This document shows, in pieces, positions 41,764 to 51,026 of a stretch of 64,000 nucleotides of DNA. Origin of the DNA: VRUE01 sp963817905 (GTDB lineage Bacteria > Actinomycetota > Thermoleophilia > Solirubrobacterales > 70-9); contig CAWFPS010000001.1 of assembly GCA_963817905.1 (NCBI GenBank), positions 245,846 to 309,845 of the forward strand, written 5' to 3'. Made by a program: the position numbers and the translations under genes. The notes under the pieces are model-generated. The model was given only the letters and a program-made list of their open reading frames with translations, was not told where the DNA came from and ran no database searches. Position 1 is the first letter of the stretch, and each line of letters opens with the position of its first letter.

Positions 41764-42396
41764 TCAGATGTAGAGCGCTGTGCCCAGGCGGATGATTGTT
41801 GCTCCCTCCTGGACCGCTACGCGCCAGTCTTGCGAGGTGCCCATTGAGAGGCGGCGCAGGTTGTAGGAGGCGGCTAGTTCTGCGAGGCGGGCGAAGTGGG
41901 GTCTTGAGTCCTCTGGGTTTTGGCTGAAGGGGGGCATTGTCATCAGGCCCGTAACTTGGGCCGGGCAGCGGTCGATGAACTCTGCGAGTCGATCCGGGGC
42001 AACGCCGCTCTTACCGTCCTCGTCGGCAACGTTGACCTCAATTAGGACCTCCGTGTCGGAGTCGCCGTGCTTGGCGAGCTGTTCGAGGGCGGAATCGGTG
42101 GCCACCGAGTGGATCAGGCGGCTGATTGGCAGCAGCTGCTTGACCTTGCGGCTCTGCAGGTTGCCGATGAAGTCCCACTCGAAGGCGTCGCCCCAGCGCT
42201 CGTGCTTGGCCGCCATCTCCTGCTGGCGGTTCTCGCCGACGAGGTGGACGCCGGCCTCGGCGAGCGCACCCATCTCCTCGATCGGCACGTACTTGGTCGC
42301 GGCGAGGATCTCGACCTCCGAACCCGCGATCTCGCGAGCCTCGGCGAGGTTGGTGGCGATCTTGGCCGGCTCGAGGCCGTGGATCAGGCCGGGCAT
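41764..42396 (-). CDS. YggS/PLPBP family PLP-binding protein
   Basis: A 210-residue TIM-barrel PLP homeostasis protein: ILAATKYVPIEEM holds the PLP Lys, HLVGENRQQEMAAKHE, EWDFIGNLQSRKVK, and the phosphate site LSMGTSQDWRVAV. ATG 42396 is chosen over an upstream ATG at 42423 because GGGGGGAG lies 8 bases before it and it begins just after the pgeF stop. Confidence 0.93.
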   Translation of the reverse strand: MPGLIHGLEPAKIATNLAEAREIAGSEVEILAATKYVPIEEMGALAEAGVHLVGENRQQEMAAKHERWGDAFEWDFIGNLQSRKVKQLLPISRLIHSVATDSALEQLAKHGDSDTEVLIEVNVADEDGKSGVAPDRLAEFIDRCPAQVTGLMTMPPFSQNPEDSRPHFARLAELAASYNLRRLSMGTSQDWRVAVQEGATIIRLGTALYI

Positions 42397-42398
42397 CT

Positions 42399-43178
42399 TC
42401 AGCGCTCCCCCCTGTCGAGCCATACCAGGCCCGCCTGGCGTCCCGTCCGTCCAGCGTCCCTGCGGTGCGAGAAGAAGAGCTCACGCTCGCAGCTTGTGCA
42501 GAGCCCGCTCATCTCGATCCGCTCAACCCCAGCGGCGCGCAGCAGTCGGGTCACCACCTCGGGCAGGTCGAGCATGCGCCCAGACGCTATCCCCTCCCCC
42601 AGGTGCGCGAACTCCCCCAGCACCTCGCCGCCAACCTCGTAACAGCAGGGCCCGATCGAGGGCCCGATAGCCGCATCGGTTGCTGAAACCGCATCGGCCC
42701 CGCGCGCGACGATCCCCGCAGCCAACCCGTGCCACCCGCAGTGCAATATCGCAACCCCGCCGGGCCCGGAGAGCGCGACCGGAACGCAGTCGGCAACGAA
42801 CACCAAACCCGCCACTCCCACCACCGAGACCACCTGCCCATCGGCGGGGGGAATCGAGCCGCCCTCAACCTTCCTCTGTTCATTATCCGCGCCATCTGAG
42901 ACAAAGGAACAGCCGAGTGAGGCGGACCGACGGGTTGTCAGCTCAACGCCGTGGACCTGGTGGGCGAAGGCGATGCGGTCGAAGGCTATGCCGAGGGCCG
43001 AGGTCAGGCGACGGCGATTCACGGTGACGGCCTCCGGGCGGTCGCCGGTGAGGGCGCCGAGGTTGAGGCCGTCGAACGGAGCCTCGCTGGTCCCGCCGAT
43101 ACGGGTTGTGAATGCCGCTCTTGCGCCGGGCAGATCCGCCTCCAGCCAGCGTACGCCGCCCGCCTCACGCCACTCCAT
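42399..43178 (-). CDS. pgeF: Multicopper polyphenol oxidase / purine nucleosidase-like laccase-domain protein
   Basis: A 259-residue YfiH/PgeF protein. It shows FTTRIGGTSEAPFDGLNLG, FAHQVHGVELT, VVFADCVPV-type FVADCVPVALSGPG, CGWHGLAAGIV, and IGPCCYEVGGEV with zinc-binding His/Cys residues. Family members have purine nucleoside phosphorylase or UDP-MurNAc-L-Ser editing activity. AGGAG precedes ATG 43178. Next to yggS and sepF, as in many Gram-positive bacteria. Confidence 0.9.
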   Translation of the reverse strand: MEWREAGGVRWLEADLPGARAAFTTRIGGTSEAPFDGLNLGALTGDRPEAVTVNRRRLTSALGIAFDRIAFAHQVHGVELTTRRSASLGCSFVSDGADNEQRKVEGGSIPPADGQVVSVVGVAGLVFVADCVPVALSGPGGVAILHCGWHGLAAGIVARGADAVSATDAAIGPSIGPCCYEVGGEVLGEFAHLGEGIASGRMLDLPEVVTRLLRAAGVERIEMSGLCTSCERELFFSHRRDAGRTGRQAGLVWLDRGER

Positions 43179-44295
43179 CGCTGCTCCTCGCGGCCTCGAG
43201 TGCCACCGCCAGTTCCTGCTCGCGACCCGCGACCTCCCCGTCGAGCTTGCGCCGCAGCGCCTCTTCGAGTCCGCGGCCAAGCGCCGGGCCCGGCTCCAGG
43301 CCGGCGGCGATCAGCTCATCGCCGTCGATCTCAAGCGTGACGTCGCGCCACTCGGCCCGGTAGCGGTCGAGCCACTCCGCGCCGAGCGCGCGGGCGAGGA
43401 GGAGTTCGATCGGGCTGTGACGATCGGCCAGTGCGACGCACTCCGACGGACGCTCCGGTCGGGCCTCGGCCAGCTCGACCTCTCGTCCCGCCGGTCCCAG
43501 CGCGGCGGCCAGAAGCGCCCGGTCCCGCTCGACCGAACCGGCCCACGACACTTCACCCAGCAAGCCGGCGACTCTTGCGGCCAGCTCGATGCCTCCGTCG
43601 CGGAGATCCAGCAACCCCCACGCGGCAAGGAGCTCAAAACCCGCCGGGGCGTTGCCTTCGCCGGCGAGGCGCAACAGCTCGGCATCGCGCCTGTCCACGG
43701 AGACCGTGGTCAGGTCGGTTGCACGCAGCAGCTCCTCAGTGTGTGGCTCGACTTCGAAGCCGAACCTCGACGCGTAGCGGGCGGCGCGAATCGCCCTGGT
43801 GGGGTCATCGGCAAAGGAACGGTCGTGCAGCACCCGCAGCCGCCTCGCCGCGAGGTCGGCCTGCCCGCCGAGGGGGTCGATCAGTTGCGGCTCGCCCCGC
43901 AGGGGGATCGCCATCGCGTTTACGGTGAAATCGCGGCGACGCAGGTCAGCGTCGAGGTCACCGGCCGGATCGACCACCGGCAACGCCCCTGGCCGCGGGT
44001 AGCTCTCCGCCCGGGCCGCCGCGACATCCAGCTCGTGCCCGTTGACCCGAACCTTGGCAGTGCCGAAACGCTCGTGGGAGGCGGCATCGGGATCGAGCTT
44101 TCCGGCCAGCGCCATCGCGTCTCCGACGACGACGAGGTCGATATCCGCCCGCCCGCGCCCCAGCAGCAGGTCGCGGACCGCGCCGCCAACGAGATAGACC
44201 GGATCGTCCGCCACCTCGCGCACGCGGGCAAGCTCGGGGTGCATGTGCTCCAGCGCCCCGGCGATGCTCTCGGTGTGGTCTCCAGCGGGTGACAT
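43165..44295 (-). CDS. tRNA nucleotidyltransferase / poly(A) polymerase family protein
   Basis: A 376-residue class II nucleotidyltransferase. The head domain has YLVGGAVRDLLLGRGRADID with the DID-type metal site, and RRRDFTVNAMAI; DDPTRAIRAARYASRFGFEV gives the neck. It would add or repair CCA on tRNA or add A tails. ATG 44295 has GGTAGG 8 bases upstream; an in-frame ATG at 44313 would reach to 7 bases from the divergent gene. It overlaps pgeF start by 14 bases. Confidence 0.88.
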   Translation of the reverse strand: MSPAGDHTESIAGALEHMHPELARVREVADDPVYLVGGAVRDLLLGRGRADIDLVVVGDAMALAGKLDPDAASHERFGTAKVRVNGHELDVAAARAESYPRPGALPVVDPAGDLDADLRRRDFTVNAMAIPLRGEPQLIDPLGGQADLAARRLRVLHDRSFADDPTRAIRAARYASRFGFEVEPHTEELLRATDLTTVSVDRRDAELLRLAGEGNAPAGFELLAAWGLLDLRDGGIELAARVAGLLGEVSWAGSVERDRALLAAALGPAGREVELAEARPERPSECVALADRHSPIELLLARALGAEWLDRYRAEWRDVTLEIDGDELIAAGLEPGPALGRGLEEALRRKLDGEVAGREQELAVALEAARSSDGVA

Positions 44296-44319
44296 GACGA
44301 CGTTGCCTACCATGATCGC

Positions 44320-45174
44320 GTGCGATGGAGACGAGCAGGGGCGCTGGTCGCCCTCTTGGTGGTCGCGATCGCGGTTGGGGTCGCCATCGGATCGAGCCTG
44401 GGCGGATCGCCGGACACGCCATCGAAGCCCAGGACCGCCGCGGCGACTTCGGCTAGCGCGGCGGTCGATGCTGCCCCCCGCCTCGTCCGCAACGCGACTC
44501 CGCAGCCGAGCTGGAAGCCGCACACCGGTCCGGTGCCGATCCTCGAGTACCACGTGCTCGGCGCGCCGCCGGCCGACGCGCCCTACCCGGAGCTGTACGT
44601 GACCCGCCCGGACTTCCATCGCCAGATGCAGTGGCTCGACCAGCATGGCTTCGAAGCGGTGACACTGGAAGCGGTCGAGGACGCCTGGTACCGCGGCGGC
44701 ACCCTTCCGGAGAAGCCAGTGGTGATCTCCTTCGACGACGGCTACCGCCCGCAGTTCACCTACGCGCTGCCCGAGCTGCGCAAGCACGGCTGGCCCGGGG
44801 TGCTCAACCTCAAGGCCGAAGGCTCAGACCTCTACACCAGCAACGTAGAAGCGATGATCGAGGCCGGCTGGGAGCTGGCCTCCCACACCATCGACCACTC
44901 CGACCTGACCACTCTCGACGCAGCCGGCCTGAAGCGAGAACTCACCGAATCGCGCACGACCCTCCGTCGCGAGTACGGAGTTCCCGTAAGGAACTTCTGC
45001 TACCCCGCGGGCCGCTTTGACTCAACGGTCATCGCCGCGGTCGAAGCCGCCGGCTACACCGGTGCGACCACCGAGATCCCGGGCGACGCGGACCGCGATG
45101 CCCCGTTCGAACTGGCCCGCTTCGAGATCCTCGGCTCCACCGGAGTTGCGGGCCTTGCCGCTGACCTTCGCTGA
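44320..45174 (+). CDS. Exported polysaccharide deacetylase
   Basis: A 284-residue NodB-fold protein: N-terminal membrane/signal segment (about 6-26), Ser/Thr/Ala linker, then ILEYHVLGAPP, VVISFDDGYRP (metal Asp-Asp), ELASHTIDHSDLT (zinc His), and FCYPAGRFD. It removes acetyl groups from cell-wall glycans. GTG at 44320 is 25 bases from the divergent gene's start. Confidence 0.9.
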   Translation: MRWRRAGALVALLVVAIAVGVAIGSSLGGSPDTPSKPRTAAATSASAAVDAAPRLVRNATPQPSWKPHTGPVPILEYHVLGAPPADAPYPELYVTRPDFHRQMQWLDQHGFEAVTLEAVEDAWYRGGTLPEKPVVISFDDGYRPQFTYALPELRKHGWPGVLNLKAEGSDLYTSNVEAMIEAGWELASHTIDHSDLTTLDAAGLKRELTESRTTLRREYGVPVRNFCYPAGRFDSTVIAAVEAAGYTGATTEIPGDADRDAPFELARFEILGSTGVAGLAADLR

Positions 45175-45189
45175 GGGAGTCTGGCCTTG

Positions 45190-45294
45190 AACGAGGGGAG
45201 CGGTGGGTGTCCCTCTCCCGGGCGGATACTCAAAATGCCGGGCTAATTAGCCCGGCATTTGGACGGGGGAGGGACACTCACCGCTCCCCTCGTT
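45190..45294. repeat. Nested palindrome at the end of hisF
   Basis: Outer arms 45190-45219 and 45265-45294 are complementary over 30 bp with two mismatches; inside them is a perfect 28-bp palindrome at 45233-45260 (AAATGCCGGGCTAA and its complement). The hisF stop codon lies in the centre. It may act as a terminator for the two convergent genes, but its size and nesting suggest an inserted element. Confidence 0.85.
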
Positions 45295-46052
45295 AACGCC
45301 TGACGGAGATACCGGCGGAAGCGATTCGTCTTCTTGGCTTCGTCGATCGTGAAGGTGCCGTAGTGGAAGATCGAGGCGCAGAGGACGGCGTCGGCGTTGC
45401 CATCGGTGATTGCCTCCGATAGGTGCTCGAGGGTCCCGGCGCCGCCGGAGGCGATGACTGGGACCGAAACCGCATCGGCCACCGCACGGGTGAGATCGAT
45501 GTCGTAGCCGTCGTTGGTGCCGTCTCGGTCCATGCTGGTCAGGAGTACCTCGCCAGCGCCGAGCTTGACCGCCTCCTTGGCCCAGGCCACCGCCTCGCGC
45601 CCGTCGACCCGCTTGCGGCCCCCGTTGACGTAGACGCCCCAGACGTCTCCCTCGCGTTTGGCGTCGATGGCGATCACCACGCACTGGGCGCCGAAGTGGT
45701 CGGCCAGCTCGGTTAGAAGCTCGGGCCTGGCAAGAGCGGAGGAGTTGACCGAGACCTTGTCTGCCCCCGCATCGAGAACCGCTTGTGCGTCCTCGACAGA
45801 CCGAATTCCCCCACCGATCGTGAAGGGGATGAAGACGTTGTCGGCGGTCCGCCGGGCCATCTCGACGATCGTGTCGCGCTTTTCGTGCGAAGCGGTGATG
45901 TCGAGGAAGACCAGCTCGTCAGCTCCTTCAGCGTCATAGCGCTCCGCCAGCTCAACCGGGTCCCCCGCATCGCGCAAGCCGACGAAATTGGTCCCCTTGA
46001 CGACTCGACCCGAGTCGACGTCCAGGCATGGGATGACCCGCTTGAGCACCAT
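45243..46052 (-). CDS. hisF: Imidazole glycerol phosphate synthase subunit HisF
   Basis: A 269-residue TIM barrel. RVIPCLDVDSGRVVKGTNF opens it with a catalytic Asp, IPFTIGGGIRS and LLTSMDRDGTNDGYD carry the second Asp and phosphate sites. With HisH it forms IGP from PRFAR. Normal HisF is about 253 residues; the last 18 or so (ALTRGAVSVPPPSKCRAN) are encoded by the nested palindrome. Confidence 0.94.
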   Translation of the reverse strand: MVLKRVIPCLDVDSGRVVKGTNFVGLRDAGDPVELAERYDAEGADELVFLDITASHEKRDTIVEMARRTADNVFIPFTIGGGIRSVEDAQAVLDAGADKVSVNSSALARPELLTELADHFGAQCVVIAIDAKREGDVWGVYVNGGRKRVDGREAVAWAKEAVKLGAGEVLLTSMDRDGTNDGYDIDLTRAVADAVSVPVIASGGAGTLEHLSEAITDGNADAVLCASIFHYGTFTIDEAKKTNRFRRYLRQALTRGAVSVPPPSKCRAN

Positions 46053-46120
46053 CGCTACAGCCTAGTTGGCGGTTTATCCGTCAAATACACGTATAAGCCG
46101 CCAGGTCCCTCGGTTTCAGG

Positions 46121-46843
46121 TCAGCGGAGCGCGGCGATGGCTGCGGCGACGGTGAATTTGCGCTCGTAGAGAGCTCGACCGACTATGGCGCCCTCGACGT
46201 TGGGAGCGTCGATTCGGGCCAGAGTTTCGATATCGGCAAGGGAGCCCACGCCGCCTGAGGCGATCACCTGGGCCTCGGTCGCCGCCGCAATCCGGCTCAA
46301 CTCCCCGATGGCTGGGCCCTCCATCGTCCCGTCGACCTCGATTGCGGTGCAAAGGAATCTCGCCACGCCTCGTGAGCTCAGCTCTGCGACCGCTTCGACC
46401 ACTCCCTGCTCACCTGCTTCTGTCCAACCCGCCAGCGCCACCTTCCCGTTGCGGGCGTCGACCGAGACGACGACGCGGTCGCCGTGCTTCTCCAGGGTCC
46501 CGGCGAGGAATGCCGGGTCGCGCAAAGCAGCGGTGCCGATAACGACTCGCTCGGCGCCGGCCTCTAGAACCGCGGCCACCGACTCCGCATCGCGTAGCCC
46601 ACCGCCGACCTGAATCGGGCACTCGACCGCTGCCGCGATTCGTCGCACTGCATCCAGGTTGCGCGGTTCTCCTGCCTTCGCCCCGTCCAGATCCACGACA
46701 TGCAGGAACTCGGCCCCTTCCCCTGCCCAGCGCTTCGCGGCATCCACCGGGTCGGCGTCGTAGGTCGTCTCACGCGCGTAGTCGCCCTGCAGCAGGCGTA
46801 CCGCCTGGCCGCCGCGGATGTCGATCGCCGGGTAGAGGATCAC
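46121..46843 (-). CDS. hisA: ProFAR isomerase HisA
   Basis: A 240-residue TIM barrel: LYPAIDIRGGQAVRLLQGDY with catalytic Asp, IQVGGGLRD, and VIASGGVGSLADIETL. It isomerises ProFAR to PRFAR. In some actinobacteria (PriA) the same enzyme also serves tryptophan synthesis; whether this one does depends on the absence of trpF elsewhere and cannot be judged here. GTG start overlaps the hisH stop (GTGA). Confidence 0.93.
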   Translation of the reverse strand: MILYPAIDIRGGQAVRLLQGDYARETTYDADPVDAAKRWAGEGAEFLHVVDLDGAKAGEPRNLDAVRRIAAAVECPIQVGGGLRDAESVAAVLEAGAERVVIGTAALRDPAFLAGTLEKHGDRVVVSVDARNGKVALAGWTEAGEQGVVEAVAELSSRGVARFLCTAIEVDGTMEGPAIGELSRIAAATEAQVIASGGVGSLADIETLARIDAPNVEGAIVGRALYERKFTVAAAIAALR

Positions 46844-47466
46844 GCCGGGACGGAGGCGCAGATGCCGGCGAAGTTGGCGAGCAGCCGCAGGCCCGCGGCG
46901 CTCGACTTCTCGGGGTGGAACTGGACGCCGAAGACGTTCTCGCGCTCGGCGACGGAGGCGAAGCTCTCACCGTAGACGGCAGTTCCGAGCAGGTCCTCGG
47001 AGCGCGGCCGAGGCGCGAAAGAATGCACGTGGTAGAAGGGTGTCTCGCTCGCGATCCCCTCGGTGAGGCGGGACGGGCGCTCCCAGCGCACCGGAGACCA
47101 ACCGATGTGCGGCACCTTCAGGCCCGGCGCTTCGAGTTCTTCGACCGGCCCTTCCAGCAGGCCGATCCCCTTCGCCCCGTCGAGCTCGGTACTGGAGTCG
47201 AAGAGCAGTTGCAGCCCGAGACAGATGCCAAGGATCGGCGCGCCGGCATCGCGACGCTCGGCCATCAGCTCATCGAGTCCGAGCGAACGCACGCCTTCCA
47301 TCGCCTTGGGGAAGGCGCCGACCCCCGGCAGGATCAACCCGTCGGCAGCACGGATCGTCTCCGCATCGGAGGCGATTGTCGCCGTCGCGCCGACGTGCTC
47401 GAGCGCCTTCTCGACCGAGCGCAGGTTGCCCATGCCGTAGTTGAGGATGCAGATCCGCGCCGTCAT
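46840..47466 (-). CDS. hisH: Imidazole glycerol phosphate synthase glutaminase HisH
   Basis: A 208-residue class I amidotransferase: ILNYGMGNLRSVEKAL, LPGVGAFPKAM, nucleophile Cys in LGICLGLQLL, and the His/Glu pair in FGVQFHPEKS. It supplies ammonia to HisF. ATG 47466 overlaps the hisB stop (ATGA). Confidence 0.95.
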   Translation of the reverse strand: MTARICILNYGMGNLRSVEKALEHVGATATIASDAETIRAADGLILPGVGAFPKAMEGVRSLGLDELMAERRDAGAPILGICLGLQLLFDSSTELDGAKGIGLLEGPVEELEAPGLKVPHIGWSPVRWERPSRLTEGIASETPFYHVHSFAPRPRSEDLLGTAVYGESFASVAERENVFGVQFHPEKSSAAGLRLLANFAGICASVPA

Positions 47467-48053
47467 TCGCTCAAAGTTCCCTTGGTCGAGGGCACGCCGC
47501 TCTCCTCCGGGTCGACGGAGACGGCCACGCGCAGCGCCCGCGCGAAGGCCTTGAAGCAGGCCTCGATCATGTGGTGCGCGTTGGTGCCGTAGCGGACCGA
47601 GACGTGCAGCGTCAGCTTGGCGCTGTTGGCGACGGCGCGGAAGAACTCCTCTGCCAGCTCGGTGTCGAAGCCGGCGATCGAGGTGGTCGGCAGCTCGGCG
47701 TCGAAGACGCAGAGGGGTCGCCCGGAGATGTCGATCGCACACTCGGCCAGCGACTCGTCCATCGGCACCACGGCCGAGCCGTAACGCCGGATACCCGCCC
47801 GGTCGCCAAGCGCCTCGTCGATCGTCTGGCCGAGCACGATGCCGACGTCCTCCACGGTGTGGTGTGCGCCTGTCTCGAGGTCGCCGTTCGCCTCCACCTC
47901 CAGCCCGAGCCGCCCGTGGCGGGCCAGCAGGTCCAGCATGTGGTCGAGGAAGCCGACGCCCGTGGACGCGCTCGCCTCCCCCCCGTCGAGATCGAGCGAG
48001 AGCTTGATCTGCGTCTCGGCGGTACTGCGCTCTCTTGTGGCCGTGCGGCTCAT
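47463..48053 (-). CDS. hisB: Imidazoleglycerol-phosphate dehydratase HisB
   Basis: A 196-residue monofunctional IGPD with both repeats of the metal-binding signature: LDHMLDLLARHGRLG, TGAHHTVEDVGIVLG, and RYGTNAHHMIEACFKAFARA. It dehydrates IGP to imidazole acetol phosphate. Overlaps both neighbours by 4 bases. Confidence 0.95.
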   Translation of the reverse strand: MSRTATRERSTAETQIKLSLDLDGGEASASTGVGFLDHMLDLLARHGRLGLEVEANGDLETGAHHTVEDVGIVLGQTIDEALGDRAGIRRYGSAVVPMDESLAECAIDISGRPLCVFDAELPTTSIAGFDTELAEEFFRAVANSAKLTLHVSVRYGTNAHHMIEACFKAFARALRVAVSVDPEESGVPSTKGTLSE

Positions 48054-49321
48054 GATCTAGTCCTAATCATCGCGGACTCGGCGTGGACAGGGAAGCCCTC
48101 CGCCCGGGCGATCCGATTGACGTGCGGTGCAAGCTTCGCCGCCGCCTCGGCCGTAACCTCCACGGTCGATATTTTGCGGCGGAAGACCTGCGGCCCGAGC
48201 GGGCCGGAGAAGCGCCCGGCTCCACCGGTTGGAAGCACGTGATTGGAGCCGGCCACGTAGTCGCCGAAGGCGGTCGCGCCGTGGCGGCCGACAAAGACGC
48301 AGCCGGCCGTCCTCACCCGCTCGGCGAGCATCGCCGCGTCCTCCTCGAAGAGCTCGAGGTGCTCGGGGGCGAATGCGTTGGCGAGGTCGATCGCGTCGCT
48401 GAGGTCGGGCACCTGGACCAGGGCCAGAGGCGCGTCGCCGATCCCGGCTCGCTCGGCGGCGAGGCCCTCGGTGGCGGATACGACATCGGCCAGAATCTTC
48501 CCCTCGACCGCAACCGCGATCAACGGCCCCTCGGCACCGTGCTCGGCCTGGGCGCAAAGGTCGAAGGCGGCCCACTCGGGGTCGGTTCCGTCGCCGGCGA
48601 CCAGCATCAGCTCGGAGGGCCCGGCGAGCGAGTCGATCCCGACCGTGCCCGAGACCGCCCGCTTCGCCTCGCGGACCCAGGCGTTGCCGGGGCCGGCGAT
48701 CACGTCGACCGGAGCGATCGTCTCCGTTCCGTAGGCGAGGGCGAAGATCGCCTGAGCGCCGCCCATCGCGTAGATCTCATCGACCCCGCAGAGCTCAGCC
48801 GTAGCGAGGACGAGCGGGTTGACCGTGCCGTCGGGGCCCGGTGGCGAGGCCAGGGCGATTCGCTCGACTCCCGCGACCCGGGCGGCAATCGCGCACATCA
48901 GCACACTCGAGGGGTAGGCGGCTCGGCCGCCGGGCGCGTAGAGACCCGCGGATAGCACCGGAACTTCGCGCAGCGTCACCGTCTGTCCCTGCGCCAGCTC
49001 CACCGAGGCCGGCTCGTCGCCGACCTGCACCTCGGCGACCGCGCGCACGTTGGCGGCGGCCAGCTCAAGCGACTCGCGCAAATCCGGATCAAGCGCTTCA
49101 AGGGCTTCGGCTCCAGCTCCCGGCCCGACCCGCAACGAGGCGGGCGGCTTCTCGGTGGCGTCGAACCGCGCCGTCATGCAGAGCACCGCGCCGTCGCCGC
49201 CCTCGCGCACCTCACGCTCGATCCCGCTCACATCGACGTCAGCAACCGACGCCATGGTCCAGGCACGGATCGCCGCGGCGGTCTCGGCCGCCCCCTCCCA
49301 GTGAAACTGGCGGCGCCTCAT
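48050..49321 (-). CDS. hisD: Histidinol dehydrogenase HisD
   Basis: A 423-residue NAD enzyme: APGGRAAYPSSVLMCAI, VDVIAGPGNAWVREAKR, SLAGPSELMLVAG, FDLCAQAEHG and NHVLPTGGAGRFSG, covering cofactor, zinc and catalytic His regions. It makes histidine from histidinol in two oxidations. The operon lacks hisC, hisE and hisI, which must be elsewhere. Confidence 0.95.
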   Translation of the reverse strand: MRRRQFHWEGAAETAAAIRAWTMASVADVDVSGIEREVREGGDGAVLCMTARFDATEKPPASLRVGPGAGAEALEALDPDLRESLELAAANVRAVAEVQVGDEPASVELAQGQTVTLREVPVLSAGLYAPGGRAAYPSSVLMCAIAARVAGVERIALASPPGPDGTVNPLVLATAELCGVDEIYAMGGAQAIFALAYGTETIAPVDVIAGPGNAWVREAKRAVSGTVGIDSLAGPSELMLVAGDGTDPEWAAFDLCAQAEHGAEGPLIAVAVEGKILADVVSATEGLAAERAGIGDAPLALVQVPDLSDAIDLANAFAPEHLELFEEDAAMLAERVRTAGCVFVGRHGATAFGDYVAGSNHVLPTGGAGRFSGPLGPQVFRRKISTVEVTAEAAAKLAPHVNRIARAEGFPVHAESAMIRTRS

Positions 49322-49998
49322 CGGCCTAGGCTCTGGCGCAGTTTCGCCGTCAGCTCGTCCACCTCGCGGGCCCGCAACTTGTGGGCGACCCGGTTGGCGA
49401 CGAACCTTGCCGTGCAGTCGACGATCTCCTCGCGCACCTCGAGGTCGTTCTCCTCCAGGGTGCGGCCGGTGGCGACCAGGTCGACGATGCCGTCGGCGAG
49501 GCCGATCAGGGGTGCCAACTCGATCGAGCCCTTGACCTCGATCACCTCGACCTGGCGCCCGGTCGCCTCAAAGTGGCGTTCGGCGATCCGCGGGTACTTG
49601 GTCGCGATCCGCATCATCCCCAGGCGCCGCTGGGACTCGCCCAGGCGCTCGTCGCCCACCCGCCCGGCGAGGACCATGCGGCAGCGGCCGAAGCCGAGAT
49701 CGAGCAGCTCGTAGACGACCCGGTCGGATTGCTCGAGCAGCACGTCCTTGCCGGTGATGCCGACATCGGCAGCGCCGGCCTCGACGTAGGTGGGGACGTC
49801 GGAGGGCCGCATCGTCACCAGGGTGATCTCATCGCCCTCGAAGATCAGCGAGCGGGACTCGCCGCGCACCGCCTCGGTGTCGATCCCGATCGCGTCGAGC
49901 GCGTCGAGCGTTTCGCCCAGCAGGGCGCCGCGCGGCACCGCCAGCTTCAGCGGTCCCCCGGACTTGGCGTGGCCCATGCCTGCGACCTCGACGCTCAC
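49318..49998 (-). CDS. hisG: ATP phosphoribosyltransferase, short form HisG
   Basis: A 226-residue catalytic subunit, lacking the C-terminal regulatory domain of long HisG, hence needing HisZ. Family regions include LKLAVPRGALLGETLDAL, VEAGAADVGITGKD, and IGLADGIVDLVATG with the PRPP loop. First step of histidine synthesis. GTG 49998 overlaps the hisZ stop; an internal ATG at 49977 is also possible. Confidence 0.94.
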   Translation of the reverse strand: MSVEVAGMGHAKSGGPLKLAVPRGALLGETLDALDAIGIDTEAVRGESRSLIFEGDEITLVTMRPSDVPTYVEAGAADVGITGKDVLLEQSDRVVYELLDLGFGRCRMVLAGRVGDERLGESQRRLGMMRIATKYPRIAERHFEATGRQVEVIEVKGSIELAPLIGLADGIVDLVATGRTLEENDLEVREEIVDCTARFVANRVAHKLRAREVDELTAKLRQSLGR

Positions 49999-50990
49999 GG
50001 CTCACCCCCAGCGCGCGACTCCTCCTCCATCTGGGCAACGTGGACCCGCTCCAGGTAGAGCGCGAAGCCGGCCGCGGGAAGATCGACGCCGAAGCGCCGC
50101 AGCAGCTCGTCGTAGCGGCCGCCGCCGCCGAGAACGTGCCCGAGCGCCGGGTCGTAGACCTCGAGGATGGCGCCGCTGTAGTAGCCGAGGTGGCGCAGCA
50201 GACCGAGGTCGATCTGCACCCGCTCGGCCACACCCCGCTCCTCCAGCGCCTCGAAGGTCTCACCCAGGCGTGCGGTCACCCGCTCGACCGCGGCGCCACC
50301 CAGCGAGCGGGCCTCGGCCAGTACCTCCCTGCCGCCGCGCAGCTGCGAGAGGGCGATACAGGTCGCCGCCTGCTCCTCGCCGATCCCATCCAGCTCGGAG
50401 AGCTCCGTCTCGAGCCCGACCAGGTCGTGGGCGGCGAGCCGGCCGAGGATCGAGTCGCGATCCTCGCCCTCGATCCCGAACTCGGCCAGCAGCTGGCGGT
50501 AGAGATCGGCGTCGCCGAGGCCGATCACGGCACGGTTGAGCCCGGCGGCGTCGAGCGTCGCCTCGAGCACCTCGACCACCTCGGCGGTGCCGTCGGGCGC
50601 CGGAGCGCCGATCAGCTCCACCCCGGCCTGGGCGAACTCGCGCATCTGGCCGCGCTGCGGGCGCACGGCGCGGAAGGCGTTCGCCAGGTAGCAGAGGCGC
50701 AGCGGCATCTCGGCGCCCTCGAAGCGGCTGGCGACGAGCCGGGCGATCGGCACGGTCATGTCGGAGCGCAGCGCCAGCAGGTCGCCACGCTCGTCAAAAA
50801 AGCGGTAGGCAGAGTCCGCGGTGCGACCGTCGCCGCGCGCGAGCACCTCGTCGTACTCGATCGCCGGGGTCGCCACCTCGCCGTAGCCCATGTCCTCGAA
50901 GACGTCGATCAGGGCCATGTGCAATCGGCGCAGCTCCCGCATCTCGTCGGGCAGCACATCGCGGGTTCCGGGTGGAATCGGGTGGATCAT
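49995..50990 (-). CDS. hisZ: ATP phosphoribosyltransferase regulatory subunit HisZ
   Basis: A 331-residue HisRS-like paralogue without the anticodon-binding domain: IPPGTRDVLPDEMRELRRL, ADSAYRFFDERGDLLALRSD, FRAVRPQRGQMREFAQAG, and YYSGAILEVYDPALG with GGGGRYDELL. It pairs with short HisG and gives histidine feedback. First gene of the his run. Confidence 0.93.
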   Translation of the reverse strand: MIHPIPPGTRDVLPDEMRELRRLHMALIDVFEDMGYGEVATPAIEYDEVLARGDGRTADSAYRFFDERGDLLALRSDMTVPIARLVASRFEGAEMPLRLCYLANAFRAVRPQRGQMREFAQAGVELIGAPAPDGTAEVVEVLEATLDAAGLNRAVIGLGDADLYRQLLAEFGIEGEDRDSILGRLAAHDLVGLETELSELDGIGEEQAATCIALSQLRGGREVLAEARSLGGAAVERVTARLGETFEALEERGVAERVQIDLGLLRHLGYYSGAILEVYDPALGHVLGGGGRYDELLRRFGVDLPAAGFALYLERVHVAQMEEESRAGGEP

Positions 50991-51026
50991 CCGCCGGACC
51001 TTACGAGAGCGGGCCGCGAAGCCCGG

